Positions 51,810 to 60,556 of a DNA stretch of 64,000 bases are shown here, in pieces (positions within the stretch are counted from its first letter, which is position 1; each line of letters opens with the position of its first letter). A program made the position numbers and the translations under genes. A model generated the notes under the pieces. The model did no database searches. It saw nothing but the letters and a program-made list of their open reading frames with translations, and was not told the origin of the DNA. The stretch lies in assembly GCF_014701095.1 (NCBI RefSeq), contig NZ_AP023439.1, forward strand, positions 496,001-560,000, in the 5' to 3' direction. The stretch is from Streptomyces tuirus (GTDB lineage Bacteria > Actinomycetota > Actinomycetes > Streptomycetales > Streptomycetaceae).

Positions 51810-52568
51810 GTGGGGTCGTCGGGGGACGGGGTCATGCGGTCCGTGGTGTGGATACTGCTCGCCGTCGTGACGCTCGGAGTCGGAGTGGCGTCGGCCCGCG
51901 AGGTCGGCGGGGCGCTGGAACGGGAGAGGGAGTACCGCGGCGCGCCGGCCTGCGCCGCGGTTCCCGTCAAGGCGTCGGGGTGCGTGTGGGAGCAGGAGTT
52001 CACCGTACGGAGCGCCGCCATGAACCACGGGAAGCGGGGCGAGTCCCCGGAGGCGGAGCTGGTGCTGCCGTCGGGCAAGCCGTGGGAGGTGACGTTCCTG
52101 CGTACCGAGCCGGTGATGTCCGAGATGGCGCCGGACGAGAAGGTCGTCGGGGTGATCTGGCACGGGCGGGTCGTCGAGGTGCGGGATGCCGAGGGCCGGC
52201 GGCAGCAGACGTCCGACGGGCCGGTGGGATGGCCCGCGGACCGTCTGGGCGGTGCGCTGGCCTGCCTCTCGTTCGGGCTGGCGGCCCTCGTCGGCGGGGT
52301 GTGGCCGCTCTTCGCGCGGGGCCACGAGCGCCGGGTGACAGCGGCGAAGATGGTGCGGTGGCACGGCGTCGGCCTGGGCGCGACGGCGATCCTGACGCTC
52401 TGGGCGCAGGCGGCCAACGACTGGCCGCTCTGGGCCGTTCCGGCGATCTGGGGACCGCTCGCGCTGCTGATCCTGGCGTCCATGACGGCTTTCGCCCTCG
52501 GCGCGCTGCGCGGCGAGCTGGATGACGACGCACCCGCCGGGCAACAGCCGGAGCCCCTGGCCTCGTGA
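51810..52568 (+). CDS. Membrane protein of unknown function
   Basis: 252 residues. An N-terminal helix (VVWILLAVVTLGVGVASA) is followed by an extracytoplasmic region with a Cys pair (ACAAVPVKASGC) and then three helices (ALACLSFGLAALVGGVWPLF, GVGLGATAILTLWA, AVPAIWGPLALLILA). I recognise no family; the arrangement is common in Streptomyces membrane proteins. The GTG start has GAGG close upstream. Confidence 0.72.
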   Translation: MGSSGDGVMRSVVWILLAVVTLGVGVASAREVGGALEREREYRGAPACAAVPVKASGCVWEQEFTVRSAAMNHGKRGESPEAELVLPSGKPWEVTFLRTEPVMSEMAPDEKVVGVIWHGRVVEVRDAEGRRQQTSDGPVGWPADRLGGALACLSFGLAALVGGVWPLFARGHERRVTAAKMVRWHGVGLGATAILTLWAQAANDWPLWAVPAIWGPLALLILASMTAFALGALRGELDDDAPAGQQPEPLAS

Positions 52569-52584
52569 CCGCGTGACCGCTTAC

Positions 52585-52638
52585 GTCTGCCGGGTGTGCA
52601 CGGGACTGTGGGCGACATCGTCCGGGCACGCTGTGCGG
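52585..52638. repeat. Duplicated 3' end of the DHA2 pump gene
   Basis: On the minus strand it encodes CPDDVAHSPVHTRQT and a stop (TAA), nearly the same as the real end of the pump gene (CPDDVAHSPVHARQT, TGA). The two copies start 138 bp apart. This is a remnant of a partial tandem duplication. Confidence 0.8.
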
Positions 52639-52718
52639 TCACGCGTCTCGTATCGCGCCGCCGCATGCGTGCCGTGGAGGCCGAGGAGCCCCCGAGGAGC
52701 CTCTGGTCGCGTTGCGGC

Positions 52719-54233
52719 TCAGGTCTGCCGGGCGTGCACGGGGCTGTGGGCGACGTCGTCCGGGCAGGGGCCGTGCGGCTCCCGTGTGCGACGGTCGCGT
52801 CGCCAGTCGTATGCCGCGAGGGCCAGGGACGCGGCCATGCCGAGGATTCCAGCGGCCATCGCGAGGAAGAGCGCGCCGCGGTGGTCGTCGCTCCGGCTGC
52901 CGAGCACCAGGTAGTAGAGGCCGGGCAGGGCGGCGGTGCCCACGGCGGCGCCGAGCCGCTGTCCGGTCTGCAGGGCGCCGCCCGCCGCTCCCGCCATGTG
53001 CACGGGCACGTCACGCAGCGTCATGGTGATGTTGGGAGAGATCACGCACCCTCCGCCGACGCCGCCGAGGAACAGGACCGGGGCGGCGATCCAGGGCGCG
53101 ATGTCCAGAGGCGCGAAGCGCAGCAGCAGCGCGGTGCCGCCCAGTCCGAGGATGACGCCGATGAGCCCACCCACGGTGAGCAGGCGGCCGAGCCGGTCCA
53201 CGAGCCGCCCGGACACGGCGGCCGCGACGGCCGAGCCGAGGGCGAAGGGGGTCACGGCGAGGCCCGACTCCAGCGGGGAGAAGCCCAGGCCGTGCTGGTA
53301 GAAGAGGGCGAAGACCAGCCAGACACCGCTGAAGCCGATGAAGTAGAGCGTGCCGACGCCGGCGCCGACGGCGTAGCCGCGCACGGTGGTGAACAGGCGC
53401 GGATCGAGCAGCGGCTGGGTACCGCGCTCCAGCAGCCGGCGCTGCCGGCGGACGAAGAGGAAGAGCAGCGCGGCACCGGCGAGGAACATCCACCACAGCC
53501 GGGTGAGGCCGCCGGCCTCCGCCTGGACCAGTGGGTACATGAGCGCGAGGACGCCCAGGCCGAGGAGCAGGACTCCGGGCAGGTCCACGTGCTCCCGCCC
53601 GGAGCGCCGGGTACGGGGCAGCAGCCGGCGGCCGAGCAGGACGGCGAGGATACCGATGGGGACGTTGACGTAGAAGATCCAGCGCCAGCCCTGGGCGCCG
53701 TCGGCCAGGGCGAGGATCAGGCCGCCGGCGAGAGGGCCCACCGCGGAGGAGATGCCTACGGTGGCGCCGAAGAACCCGAAGGCCCGGCCGCGTTCGCCGC
53801 CGCGGAACATCTGCTGGATGAGCGCCGAGTTCTGCGGGGCCATGAAACCGGCCGCCAGGCCCTGGGCGAGCCGGGCCACCACCAGCAGGGTGATGTTCGG
53901 GGCAGCTCCGCAGGCCGCGCTGAAGAGCACGAAACCACTGAGGGCGATCAGGAAGATGCGCCGCCGGTCCAGGGCATCGCCGAGGCGGCCGGCGGTGACG
54001 AGGGCGAGAGCGAAGGAGAGGGCGTAGCCGGACACGACCCACTGCACCTCGGCCGCCGAGGCGTGCAGCTGCCGCTGGATCGTGGGCAGGGCGACGGCCA
54101 CGATCGACACGTCCAGCAGGCTCATGAAGCCGGCGACCAGGGTGACCCACAGGGCCCGCCACCGGTTCGGGTCCGGTTCGTAGCCGTCGGGCTGCCCGCC
54201 CTGGTTCCGGCCGCCCGCCGCCGACGCTGTCAC
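52719..54233 (-). CDS. DHA2-type (EmrB/QacA) multidrug MFS pump
   Basis: 504 residues with 14 expected transmembrane helices. Motif C and A segments are readable: SLLDVSIVAVALPTI (about 35), VTAGRLGDALDRRRIF (about 85), GPLAGGLILAL (about 165). It should expel drugs by proton antiport. The GTG start has GAGGAG upstream and replaces a longer frame with a Pro/Gly/Arg-rich lead. Divergent from the ProP-like gene. Its C-terminal 15 codons are duplicated downstream. Confidence 0.9.
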   Translation of the reverse strand: MTASAAGGRNQGGQPDGYEPDPNRWRALWVTLVAGFMSLLDVSIVAVALPTIQRQLHASAAEVQWVVSGYALSFALALVTAGRLGDALDRRRIFLIALSGFVLFSAACGAAPNITLLVVARLAQGLAAGFMAPQNSALIQQMFRGGERGRAFGFFGATVGISSAVGPLAGGLILALADGAQGWRWIFYVNVPIGILAVLLGRRLLPRTRRSGREHVDLPGVLLLGLGVLALMYPLVQAEAGGLTRLWWMFLAGAALLFLFVRRQRRLLERGTQPLLDPRLFTTVRGYAVGAGVGTLYFIGFSGVWLVFALFYQHGLGFSPLESGLAVTPFALGSAVAAAVSGRLVDRLGRLLTVGGLIGVILGLGGTALLLRFAPLDIAPWIAAPVLFLGGVGGGCVISPNITMTLRDVPVHMAGAAGGALQTGQRLGAAVGTAALPGLYYLVLGSRSDDHRGALFLAMAAGILGMAASLALAAYDWRRDRRTREPHGPCPDDVAHSPVHARQT

Positions 54234-54466
54234 TTGGGCTCCTCTCACGGGGCACGCGCCCGGCGGAACAGGTTCCCCCGCCGGACCGGGGGCACACACC
54301 CGCCCCGGAGATCCTCCCGGACGGCGCCGTGACCCGCGACCCGGCCTGAACACCCCCTCATCACGCTCCGTGATCAACCGGACGCCGCGCGAAGGGGGTC
54401 GTTTGAGCGCGCGAGATTGGTGCAGGCGTTGTGCTTGGAAGGACGACCGGCGAAAGGAACCACGTG

Positions 54467-55963
54467 ATGGCGGCGCCCGACAACGACGAGTCGGTGGATC
54501 CCGCGGCTGTGAGACGACACCGCGCGCTGTTCCGGGCGATCGAGAAACGGCGTCACCCGAAGCTGCGACGCAGCGACATCACGGTGACCGACGAAGCGGC
54601 GGTCAAGCGCGCCACCAAGGCCGCCGCCCTCGGCAACGCGATGGAGTGGTACGACTTCGGCATCTACAGCTATCTGGCGGCGACGATCGGGAAGGTCTTC
54701 TTCCCCTCGGGCAGCGACACCGCCCAGTTGCTCGGCTCCTTCGCGACGTTCGCGGTGGCCTTCCTGGTGCGTCCGCTCGGCGGCATGGTCTTCGGGCCGC
54801 TCGGGGACAAGGTCGGCCGCAAGCGCATCCTCTCCTTCACCATGATCATGATGGCGGTGGGGACCTTCGCCATCGGTCTGATCCCCTCGCACGCCGTGAT
54901 CGGCCTGTGGGCCCCGGCCCTGCTGATCTTCTTCCGGCTGGTGCAGGGCTTCTCGACGGGCGGGGAGTACGGGGGCGCCTCGACGTTCATCGCGGAGTAC
55001 GCGCCCGACAAGCGGCGTGGCTTCTTCGGCAGCTTCCTGGAGCTCGGCACGCTCGCCGGCTACGTCGGCGCCTCCGGCCTCGTCGTCGTCCTGCAGACCC
55101 TTCTCAGCGACGACCAGATGCTGTCGTGGGGCTGGCGCGTGCCGTTCCTGCTCGCGGCCCCGCTCGGCCTCATCGGGCTCTACCTGCGGCTCAAGCTGGA
55201 CGAGACGCCCGCCTTCCAGAAGCTGGAGGGCGGCCAGGTGAGGGCGAGCGAGGCCGCCGACGCCGTGGAGACCTCGGCCGCCGCCGACCTCGGCAAGATC
55301 TTCACCCAGTACTGGCGGCCGCTGCTGCTGTGCCTCGCACTGGTCGCGGCGTACAACATCACCGACTACATGCTGCTGTCGTACATGCCGACCTACCTGT
55401 CCGACGAGCTGGGCTACGGCACCAACCACGGCCTGCTGATCCTGGTCGTGGTGATGGTGCTGCAGATGTGCCTCATCAACCAGGTCGGGCGGCTCTCGGA
55501 CCGCTTCGGGCGCAAGCCGCTGCTCATGGCGGGGATGCTCGGCTTCCTGGTCCTCTCCCTGCCGTCGTTCCTGCTCATCCGGCAGGGCAACGTCGTCCTC
55601 ATCGCCCTGGGCCTGCTGCTGATGGGGCTCTCCCTGCTGCCGATGCTCGGCACGATGTCGGCGGCGCTCCCGGCGATCTTCCCCACCCATGTGCGCTACG
55701 GGTCGCTCTCGGTGGCCTACAACATCGCCACCTCGGTCTTCGGCGGCACGACACCTCTGGTGATCACCGCTCTGATCAGCGCCTTCGACTCGACCCTCAT
55801 GCCGGCCTACTACGCCACGGGCGCCGCGGTCATCGGTGTCGTCGCAGTGCTCTGCATGCCGGAGACCGCCAACAAGCCGCTGGCCGGCTCCCCGCCGTCC
55901 GTGGAGACGAAGGCGGAGGCGGAGGAACTCGTCCAGGCGCAGTCCCCCCAGCCCAGGTTCTGA
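54467..55963 (+). CDS. MHS-family (ProP-like) metabolite/H+ symporter
   Basis: 498 residues, 12 helices, of the metabolite:H+ symporter family. Hallmarks: NAMEWYDFGIYSYLAA (about 55), FGPLGDKVGRKRIL (about 110), STGGEYGGASTFIAEYAP (about 165) and a second loop GRLSDRFGRKPLL. ProP proteins take up proline, betaine and other osmolytes; related ones carry dicarboxylates. ATG at 54467 is eight bases from AAGGA; GTG at 54464 is possible. Confidence 0.92.
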   Translation: MAAPDNDESVDPAAVRRHRALFRAIEKRRHPKLRRSDITVTDEAAVKRATKAAALGNAMEWYDFGIYSYLAATIGKVFFPSGSDTAQLLGSFATFAVAFLVRPLGGMVFGPLGDKVGRKRILSFTMIMMAVGTFAIGLIPSHAVIGLWAPALLIFFRLVQGFSTGGEYGGASTFIAEYAPDKRRGFFGSFLELGTLAGYVGASGLVVVLQTLLSDDQMLSWGWRVPFLLAAPLGLIGLYLRLKLDETPAFQKLEGGQVRASEAADAVETSAAADLGKIFTQYWRPLLLCLALVAAYNITDYMLLSYMPTYLSDELGYGTNHGLLILVVVMVLQMCLINQVGRLSDRFGRKPLLMAGMLGFLVLSLPSFLLIRQGNVVLIALGLLLMGLSLLPMLGTMSAALPAIFPTHVRYGSLSVAYNIATSVFGGTTPLVITALISAFDSTLMPAYYATGAAVIGVVAVLCMPETANKPLAGSPPSVETKAEAEELVQAQSPQPRF

Positions 55964-55973
55964 GCTCCCTGGA

Positions 55974-56003
55974 ATGCCCCGTCCGCGATCGCCGGCGGGG
56001 CAT
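55974..56003 (+). terminator. Hairpin after the ProP-like gene
   Basis: ATGCCCCG pairs perfectly with CGGGGCAT around a 14-base loop, 11 bp after the stop codon. Confidence 0.7.
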
Positions 56004-56076
56004 CCGAGGGTTGGGTCCGGTCAGGCCGGGAACGCGGGTGCGGGCCACGAACTCCCGAAGCAAGGCCGGTAAGGCG

Positions 56077-56490
56077 ATGACCGAGTACGAACGTTCCCGC
56101 ACGATGCCCGCGCAGCCCGAGCACGTCTTCGACCAGGCCGCGATAGTCGGACAGCTGGACAGCTGGCTGCCGGAGGCCCTGCACGTGGAGCCGGAGGAGC
56201 TGCCCGCCGTCACCGTGCACGAGGACCGCACCGACGAGGACACCCCCGCCGTGCTGAGCGCCCGGCGGGAGCAGATGCGGCTCGAGTGGGGCACCCGTGA
56301 CCACGGCGGCTACGCGGGCTGGCTCCAGGTCGCCGGTCTCGACGGCGGCGCCAGCGAGGTGACCGTGCACCTGTCGTTCTTCGACGCCGGCCACGACCCG
56401 GGCGAGCGCGCGGTCGCCGATGCCCTGGACTCCAGCCTGCGGCGGCTGGAGGAACAGGTGCGGCTGCGCGTCGAGCACCCGGCCGGCTGA
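56077..56490 (+). CDS. Conserved hypothetical protein
   Basis: 137 residues, acidic, without signal or membrane segment. The pattern WGTRDHGGYAGWLQVAGLDGGASEVTVHLSFFDAG reads as antiparallel strands and may be an SRPBCC-like or similar fold, but I cannot assign a family. It starts at an ATG followed by TEYERSRTMPAQPEHVF and precedes another small gene by 6 bp, so both are likely co-transcribed. Confidence 0.7.
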   Translation: MTEYERSRTMPAQPEHVFDQAAIVGQLDSWLPEALHVEPEELPAVTVHEDRTDEDTPAVLSARREQMRLEWGTRDHGGYAGWLQVAGLDGGASEVTVHLSFFDAGHDPGERAVADALDSSLRRLEEQVRLRVEHPAG

Positions 56491-56496
56491 CCCGCC

Positions 56497-56805
56497 GTGG
56501 CACGCGCGAAGCGGTACGCCGTCGCCGCGTCCGGGCAGTGGACCGACGAGGAGGAGGGCCGGCGCCGGCTGCCCTCCGGTGAGGTGCACGCCTGGGAGCC
56601 GGGCCGCAACGAGACGGTCTGCGGCCTGTCCCTCAGCCGCTCCCGGCTGGTCCGCTTCCCGCACGTCGGCTGGCCGGACACCTTCCCGGAGTCCGGCGGC
56701 GCCGCGGACCGGGTACGGCGCGTGTGCCCGCGCTGCGCCTCGGTGGCGGGACGCCGCGGGCCGGACGCCCGCCCGCGGTGGCAGCGCACCAATCCGAGGC
56801 CGTGA
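56497..56805 (+). CDS. Small conserved hypothetical protein with Cys motif
   Basis: 102 residues, basic. ETVCGLSLSRSRLVRF and VRRVCPRCASVAGRRG contain three cysteines that could bind zinc together with a nearby His. A family is not recognised. It starts with GTG 6 bp after the previous gene's stop. The end is rich in Arg and Pro and is followed by a run of eight Gs and a repeat region. Confidence 0.65.
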   Translation: MARAKRYAVAASGQWTDEEEGRRRLPSGEVHAWEPGRNETVCGLSLSRSRLVRFPHVGWPDTFPESGGAADRVRRVCPRCASVAGRRGPDARPRWQRTNPRP

Positions 56806-56910
56806 AGGCGCCGGGGAAGGAGAGCGGGAAAGCCGTCGCTGGGCCGTGGCCCCGCGGCGCCCTGGGGGGGGCCGGATCACGCGGGTGCGCCGTCCCGACT
56901 CTGGTGCTCC

Positions 56911-57000
56911 CGGCCCTGGTGGCCCCGGTCCTGGTCGTCCCGGCCCTGGTGGCCCCGGTCCTGGTCGTCCCGGCCCTGGTGGCCCCGGTCCTGGTCGTCC
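56911..57000. repeat. Three perfect 30-bp repeats, collagen-like in one frame
   Basis: Three identical 30-bp units stand in tandem with a shorter related stretch before them. In one forward frame they read as Gly-Pro-rich triplets (GPGRPGPGGP), with GGT, CCT and CGT codons unlike the GC-ending codons elsewhere. They lie in the gap before the 3' end of the Rieske gene on the other strand, after a G8 run at about 56864-56871. No start codon with ribosome site was found for such a frame. Confidence 0.85.
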
Positions 57001-57056
57001 GGGCCGACCGCAGCAGGGCGGTTCCCGTCCTGAACCGACCGGTCCGGGCCCGCGGC

Positions 57057-58247
57057 CTAGGGCGCGGAGCCACCGGCGCCCGTCGCGGACGACGGCCCGC
57101 GGTCCTGCCCGTTGCACACCGAGGCGGCGCCGCACGCGGCCCGGGGGCGGATGGGGACGCCGTTGGTCCGCAGGACCTCGCGGACGTCCAGGATCAGGGA
57201 GAACACCTCGCGGTTGCGGTCCTCCCCCTGCTCGTCCCAGGCCCGCTGCTCGGCCTCGACGGCCATCCGGTCCTCGGCGAACACCCGCTCGGTGAAGCGC
57301 CTGATGAGCGGCCAGGCCAGGTGCAGGGCGCCGGGAACCCGGGGCTTCTCGATCATGAGCAGGCCGAAGGTGTGGCATCGGCGCTGTTCGGCGTCCTCCG
57401 GCACATAGGCGACCCAGAGGCGGAAGGCCGGCCGCTCGGCGTTCTCCGGGACCAGGTCGAGGGTCTGGTACGGGTACGTGGTGCGGATCGTCATGACGTC
57501 CCGGGAGTCGTTGCCGCCGATGCCCTCGGCGGCCAGCAGACTGGCACCGCGGTTGCGTTTGCCCCCGGCGTGACTGAACAGGTACCTGGCCTCCACCGAC
57601 CGCTCGTCGGTCCGGAAGTCGAGCAGTTCGGGGTGGAGTCTGCCGACCACGCCCCGGTGGAGGAACTGGTGGTTCATGTCGAGCAGGTTCTCGTGCATGA
57701 ACGAGTAGTGGCAGTGCACGGTCCGGGAGTACGTCATCGTCCTGTACCGCGGCGAGCCGAACGCCGGCAGGTCGGGCAGCGGGACGGTCGCCGCCTTGTC
57801 CGGGTCGCCCGGGAACACGAACACCAGGCCGTACGCCTCGCGGACGGGGTAGCCGCGCACGCCGCGCGGCGGCCGGCCGTCGCCCTTGGAGAGGTACGGG
57901 ATCTGCGAGATCCGGCCGTCGCCCCGGTAGGCCCAGGCGTGGTAGCAGCAGCGCAGGGCCTCGCCCTCCACGACGCCCATGCTCAGCGGCACCTGACGGT
58001 GGGCGCACCGGTCCTCCAGCGCGTACACCGTGCCGCTCTCCCCGCGGTAGAGGGCGATGCGCTCACCGGCGAAGGCCGTCGCGAACGCCCGCTTGGTGCG
58101 CACGTTCTTCGACCGGGCGACCGGGTACCAGAAGTCCGGGTTCGCCCCCACGCGCCGGAGGTCGACCATGCCGGTACTCGGGTCACGGTGCTCCGCGGGC
58201 CATGCGGCCCCGGCAGAGAAGGTCCCGGCCTCGTCGGTCTCGGTCAT
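57057..58247 (-). CDS. Rieske-type ring-hydroxylating oxygenase
   Basis: 396 residues. The Rieske [2Fe-2S] motif CAHRQVPLS...CCYHAW (Cys-x-His, 17 residues, Cys-x2-His; about 82-106) is followed by a catalytic-iron motif ENLLDMNHQFLH (about 187-198). The two His are three residues apart instead of the more usual four. Oxygenases of this type hydroxylate or demethylate aromatic and other rings and need a reductase, which is not adjacent. The last 30 residues are Gly/Ser-rich with an extra Cys pair. Its ATG overlaps the stop of a short upstream frame. Confidence 0.9.
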   Translation of the reverse strand: MTETDEAGTFSAGAAWPAEHRDPSTGMVDLRRVGANPDFWYPVARSKNVRTKRAFATAFAGERIALYRGESGTVYALEDRCAHRQVPLSMGVVEGEALRCCYHAWAYRGDGRISQIPYLSKGDGRPPRGVRGYPVREAYGLVFVFPGDPDKAATVPLPDLPAFGSPRYRTMTYSRTVHCHYSFMHENLLDMNHQFLHRGVVGRLHPELLDFRTDERSVEARYLFSHAGGKRNRGASLLAAEGIGGNDSRDVMTIRTTYPYQTLDLVPENAERPAFRLWVAYVPEDAEQRRCHTFGLLMIEKPRVPGALHLAWPLIRRFTERVFAEDRMAVEAEQRAWDEQGEDRNREVFSLILDVREVLRTNGVPIRPRAACGAASVCNGQDRGPSSATGAGGSAP

Positions 58248-58525
58248 GCTTCTCCCTCACGCGTACGGGCAGCGACAGCCGCGCGTCGCGTCGGGCAGCA
58301 CCGGGCTGCCGATGCGGGCGCCCCGGCACCGTCCATGCTGACCGCGACGCACCGCTCACGCCCTGCCCGGCAGGTACGAACGGGTGACCAGAGGTCGAGC
58401 GCGGGGAGACCGGCCAGGCCGGTCTCGCGCATGCGGTCCACGGTCTCGCCCAGGGTGCTGCCGGCGCCGATGACGGTCCCGGCGCCCCCGGGCAGCAGGT
58501 CCGGTTCGCCGTGCGCGAGCACCGC
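58244..58525 (-). CDS. Possible small CBS-like protein ahead of the Rieske gene
   Basis: In the 367-bp space between the Rieske and phosphatase genes one frame ends in an ATGA overlap with the Rieske start. It contains GAGTVIGAGSTLGETVDRMR followed by ETGLAGLPALD, which resembles the middle of a CBS domain. The remaining residues (CCPTRRAAVAARTREGEA) do not match anything. I use the GTG that gives LAHGEPDLLPGG as the start, without a clear ribosome site. It may be a truncated CBS gene or a chance frame; the space otherwise shows nothing. Confidence 0.35.
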   Translation of the reverse strand, partial: AVLAHGEPDLLPGGAGTVIGAGSTLGETVDRMRETGLAGLPALDLWSPVRTCRAGRERCVAVSMDGAGAPASAARCCPTRRAAVAARTREGEA

Positions 58526-58614
58526 GACAACGCCGGCGGCGCACGGCAGGGTGCCCGCACCGGATGAGGGCCGGGTCGGGGCCCTCCGGGTAAGCCCTCG
58601 GAGTTCGGTGCGGG

Positions 58615-60333
58615 TCAGCTCCCGGGGACGCGCAGGGCCAGGACGGCGACGTCGTCGTCGTTGCCGGCGGGGCGGACCCGGCGCAGGAGCTGGTCGGTGA
58701 ACGAGGCCAGGGGCCGGTGGGCGAGGGCGGCGGCGTGCTGGCGCAGTTGGTTCAGTCCCTCGTCGAGGGAGCGGCGGGGCGCTTCGATGAGGCCGTCGGT
58801 GTACAGCACCAGGGTGGAGCCGGGCGGGAGCAGCGCGGTGGCATCCGGACGCCGGGCGCGGGTCTGGGTGCCCAGGAGGAGACCGTGGCCCTCGGTGAGG
58901 TACTCGGCCAGACCGTCCCGGCTGATCAGCAGCGGCGGGGGGTGGCCGGCGTTGGTCCAGGAGAGCTGCCAGTGGCCGTCGTCGGCCGGTTCGATCCGGG
59001 CGAAGATCGTCGTGGCCATGGTGACGTCGGTGATGTGCTGGATCGCCTCGTCGAGCCGTTCGACGATCCGGCTGGGCGGTTCGTGCTGGGACCAGGCGTA
59101 GGCGCGGAGCATGTTGCGGACCTGCGCCATGCCGGCCGCCGCCTCCAGGTCGTGGCCGACGACGTCTCCGATGGCCAGGGCGGTGGACTCGTCGGACAGG
59201 GGGAAGGCGTCGTACCAGTCGCCGCCGACCTGTGAGGCGTCCGGTGCGGGCAGGTAGCGGACGGTCATCTGCAGGCCCGAGACACCCGGCATCTGGGGCA
59301 GCAGATGGTTCTGCATGGTCTCGGCGACCTTGCGTTGGCGCTGGTAGAGGCGGGCGTTGTCGAGGGCGAGACCGGCCCGGCGTGCGATGTCCTCGATCAG
59401 GGGGAGATCCGCGGGTGTGAAGGGCGCCAGGTTCTCGTCGCGGCCCAGGGTCAGCGCGCCCAGGACCGCGCGGGTGCTGCGGATGGGCGCGATGGCCGCG
59501 GAGTGCATGCCCGTGGCCTCGAAGAGGCGGCGCTGCTCGACCGCGATGCCGGAGTCCGGTGGCCCCTGGTAGGTCTGCGGTCCGGCCAGGTTGGCGGCGA
59601 CACCGCGCAGGGCCCTGGAGAGCGGCATCGGGGATTCCTCGGGGATCGGCGGCATCGGCCCCTGCAGATCCTCGCGGTGCGTGATCGTGCCGCCGTCGGC
59701 GTGGACCACGACCGTCCGCCATACCTCGTCGCGCTCGGTGATCAGGTCGACGACCGCCCAGTCCGCGAGGCGGGGCAGGACCAGCGAGACCAGCCTGCGC
59801 AGCGCCTCGTCGACGTCGAGCGTGGAGGTCAGCTGCGCGGTGGTCTCGGCGAGCAGGGCCAGCCGGTGCAGCTCCGAGAGCGGCTGGCTCGACGGCTCCG
59901 GCAGCGGTTCGGGACTCTGCTCGTGATCGGGGGTGTGGAAGACGACGAGCGTGCCGCCGTGCCGGCCACCGACGTCGTACGGCGTGATCAGCCAGGAGAT
60001 GCGCAGGAGGGTGCCGTCGGCGCAGGCGAAATAGTCCTCGTCGGCCTGGGCGGTGCGCCCGGCGTGGAAGGCGTGCCGCATGGCGCACTGGGTCCGCGGC
60101 AGCGGCTGCCCCTGCGGGCCGCGGTGCAGCAGGTCGTGCGCGTCATGGCCCATCAGCTCGTCGACGGACCGGCCGAGGAGCTGCTCGGCGCGGGTGTTCG
60201 CGGCGATGATGCAGCCCTGTTCGTCCACGACGTAGGCCCCGGCGCCGATGGCCTCCAGGGTCCCGGCCAGTACGACGGACGCTGTCGGCACGGACGGCCC
60301 TTGAACGGTATCCGTGTGCTCCGGCCCCGTCAT
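58615..60333 (-). CDS. PAS-GAF-SpoIIE protein phosphatase
   Basis: 572 residues. An N-terminal PAS domain (about 25-130, AYVVDEQGCIIAANTRAEQLLGR), a GAF domain (about 165-330, with GALTLGR and ENLAPFTPADLPLIEDIA) and a PP2C SpoIIE-type domain (about 345-570: QVGGDWYDAF, AIGDVVGHDLEAAA, TNAGHPPPLL, LVLYTDGLIE, GNDDDVAVL). All metal-binding aspartates of the family are seen. In streptomycetes such proteins likely act on anti-anti-sigma factors in stress response; the partner is not in this window. No kinase domain of the RsbW type is fused. Confidence 0.93.
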   Translation of the reverse strand: MTGPEHTDTVQGPSVPTASVVLAGTLEAIGAGAYVVDEQGCIIAANTRAEQLLGRSVDELMGHDAHDLLHRGPQGQPLPRTQCAMRHAFHAGRTAQADEDYFACADGTLLRISWLITPYDVGGRHGGTLVVFHTPDHEQSPEPLPEPSSQPLSELHRLALLAETTAQLTSTLDVDEALRRLVSLVLPRLADWAVVDLITERDEVWRTVVVHADGGTITHREDLQGPMPPIPEESPMPLSRALRGVAANLAGPQTYQGPPDSGIAVEQRRLFEATGMHSAAIAPIRSTRAVLGALTLGRDENLAPFTPADLPLIEDIARRAGLALDNARLYQRQRKVAETMQNHLLPQMPGVSGLQMTVRYLPAPDASQVGGDWYDAFPLSDESTALAIGDVVGHDLEAAAGMAQVRNMLRAYAWSQHEPPSRIVERLDEAIQHITDVTMATTIFARIEPADDGHWQLSWTNAGHPPPLLISRDGLAEYLTEGHGLLLGTQTRARRPDATALLPPGSTLVLYTDGLIEAPRRSLDEGLNQLRQHAAALAHRPLASFTDQLLRRVRPAGNDDDVAVLALRVPGS

Positions 60334-60556
60334 CGCGGCCTCCCTGCTGATCGGGCCGACGTCCCTGCCGTCGGCATGCCCTGTTCGCCTGCTCCCCGTA
60401 TGCCCAAACGACAGTAAATTGCACGTCGCCCGACCGCGCGCGTCCTCCCGGCGGTCCGTGCGGGCCGCCGGCCTGCGGTGCCGGGGACCGGACGGGGCGG
60501 AGCGGTCGGCGACGCGGCGGTCGCTCCGCCCGCGCGTTCGTCGCGATCATTCCGGC

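Noticed and set aside
56724..58700. 658-codon rightward frame over the Rieske gene
   Set aside because: Antisense shadow beyond 57057; the minus strand carries the Rieske and iron motifs.
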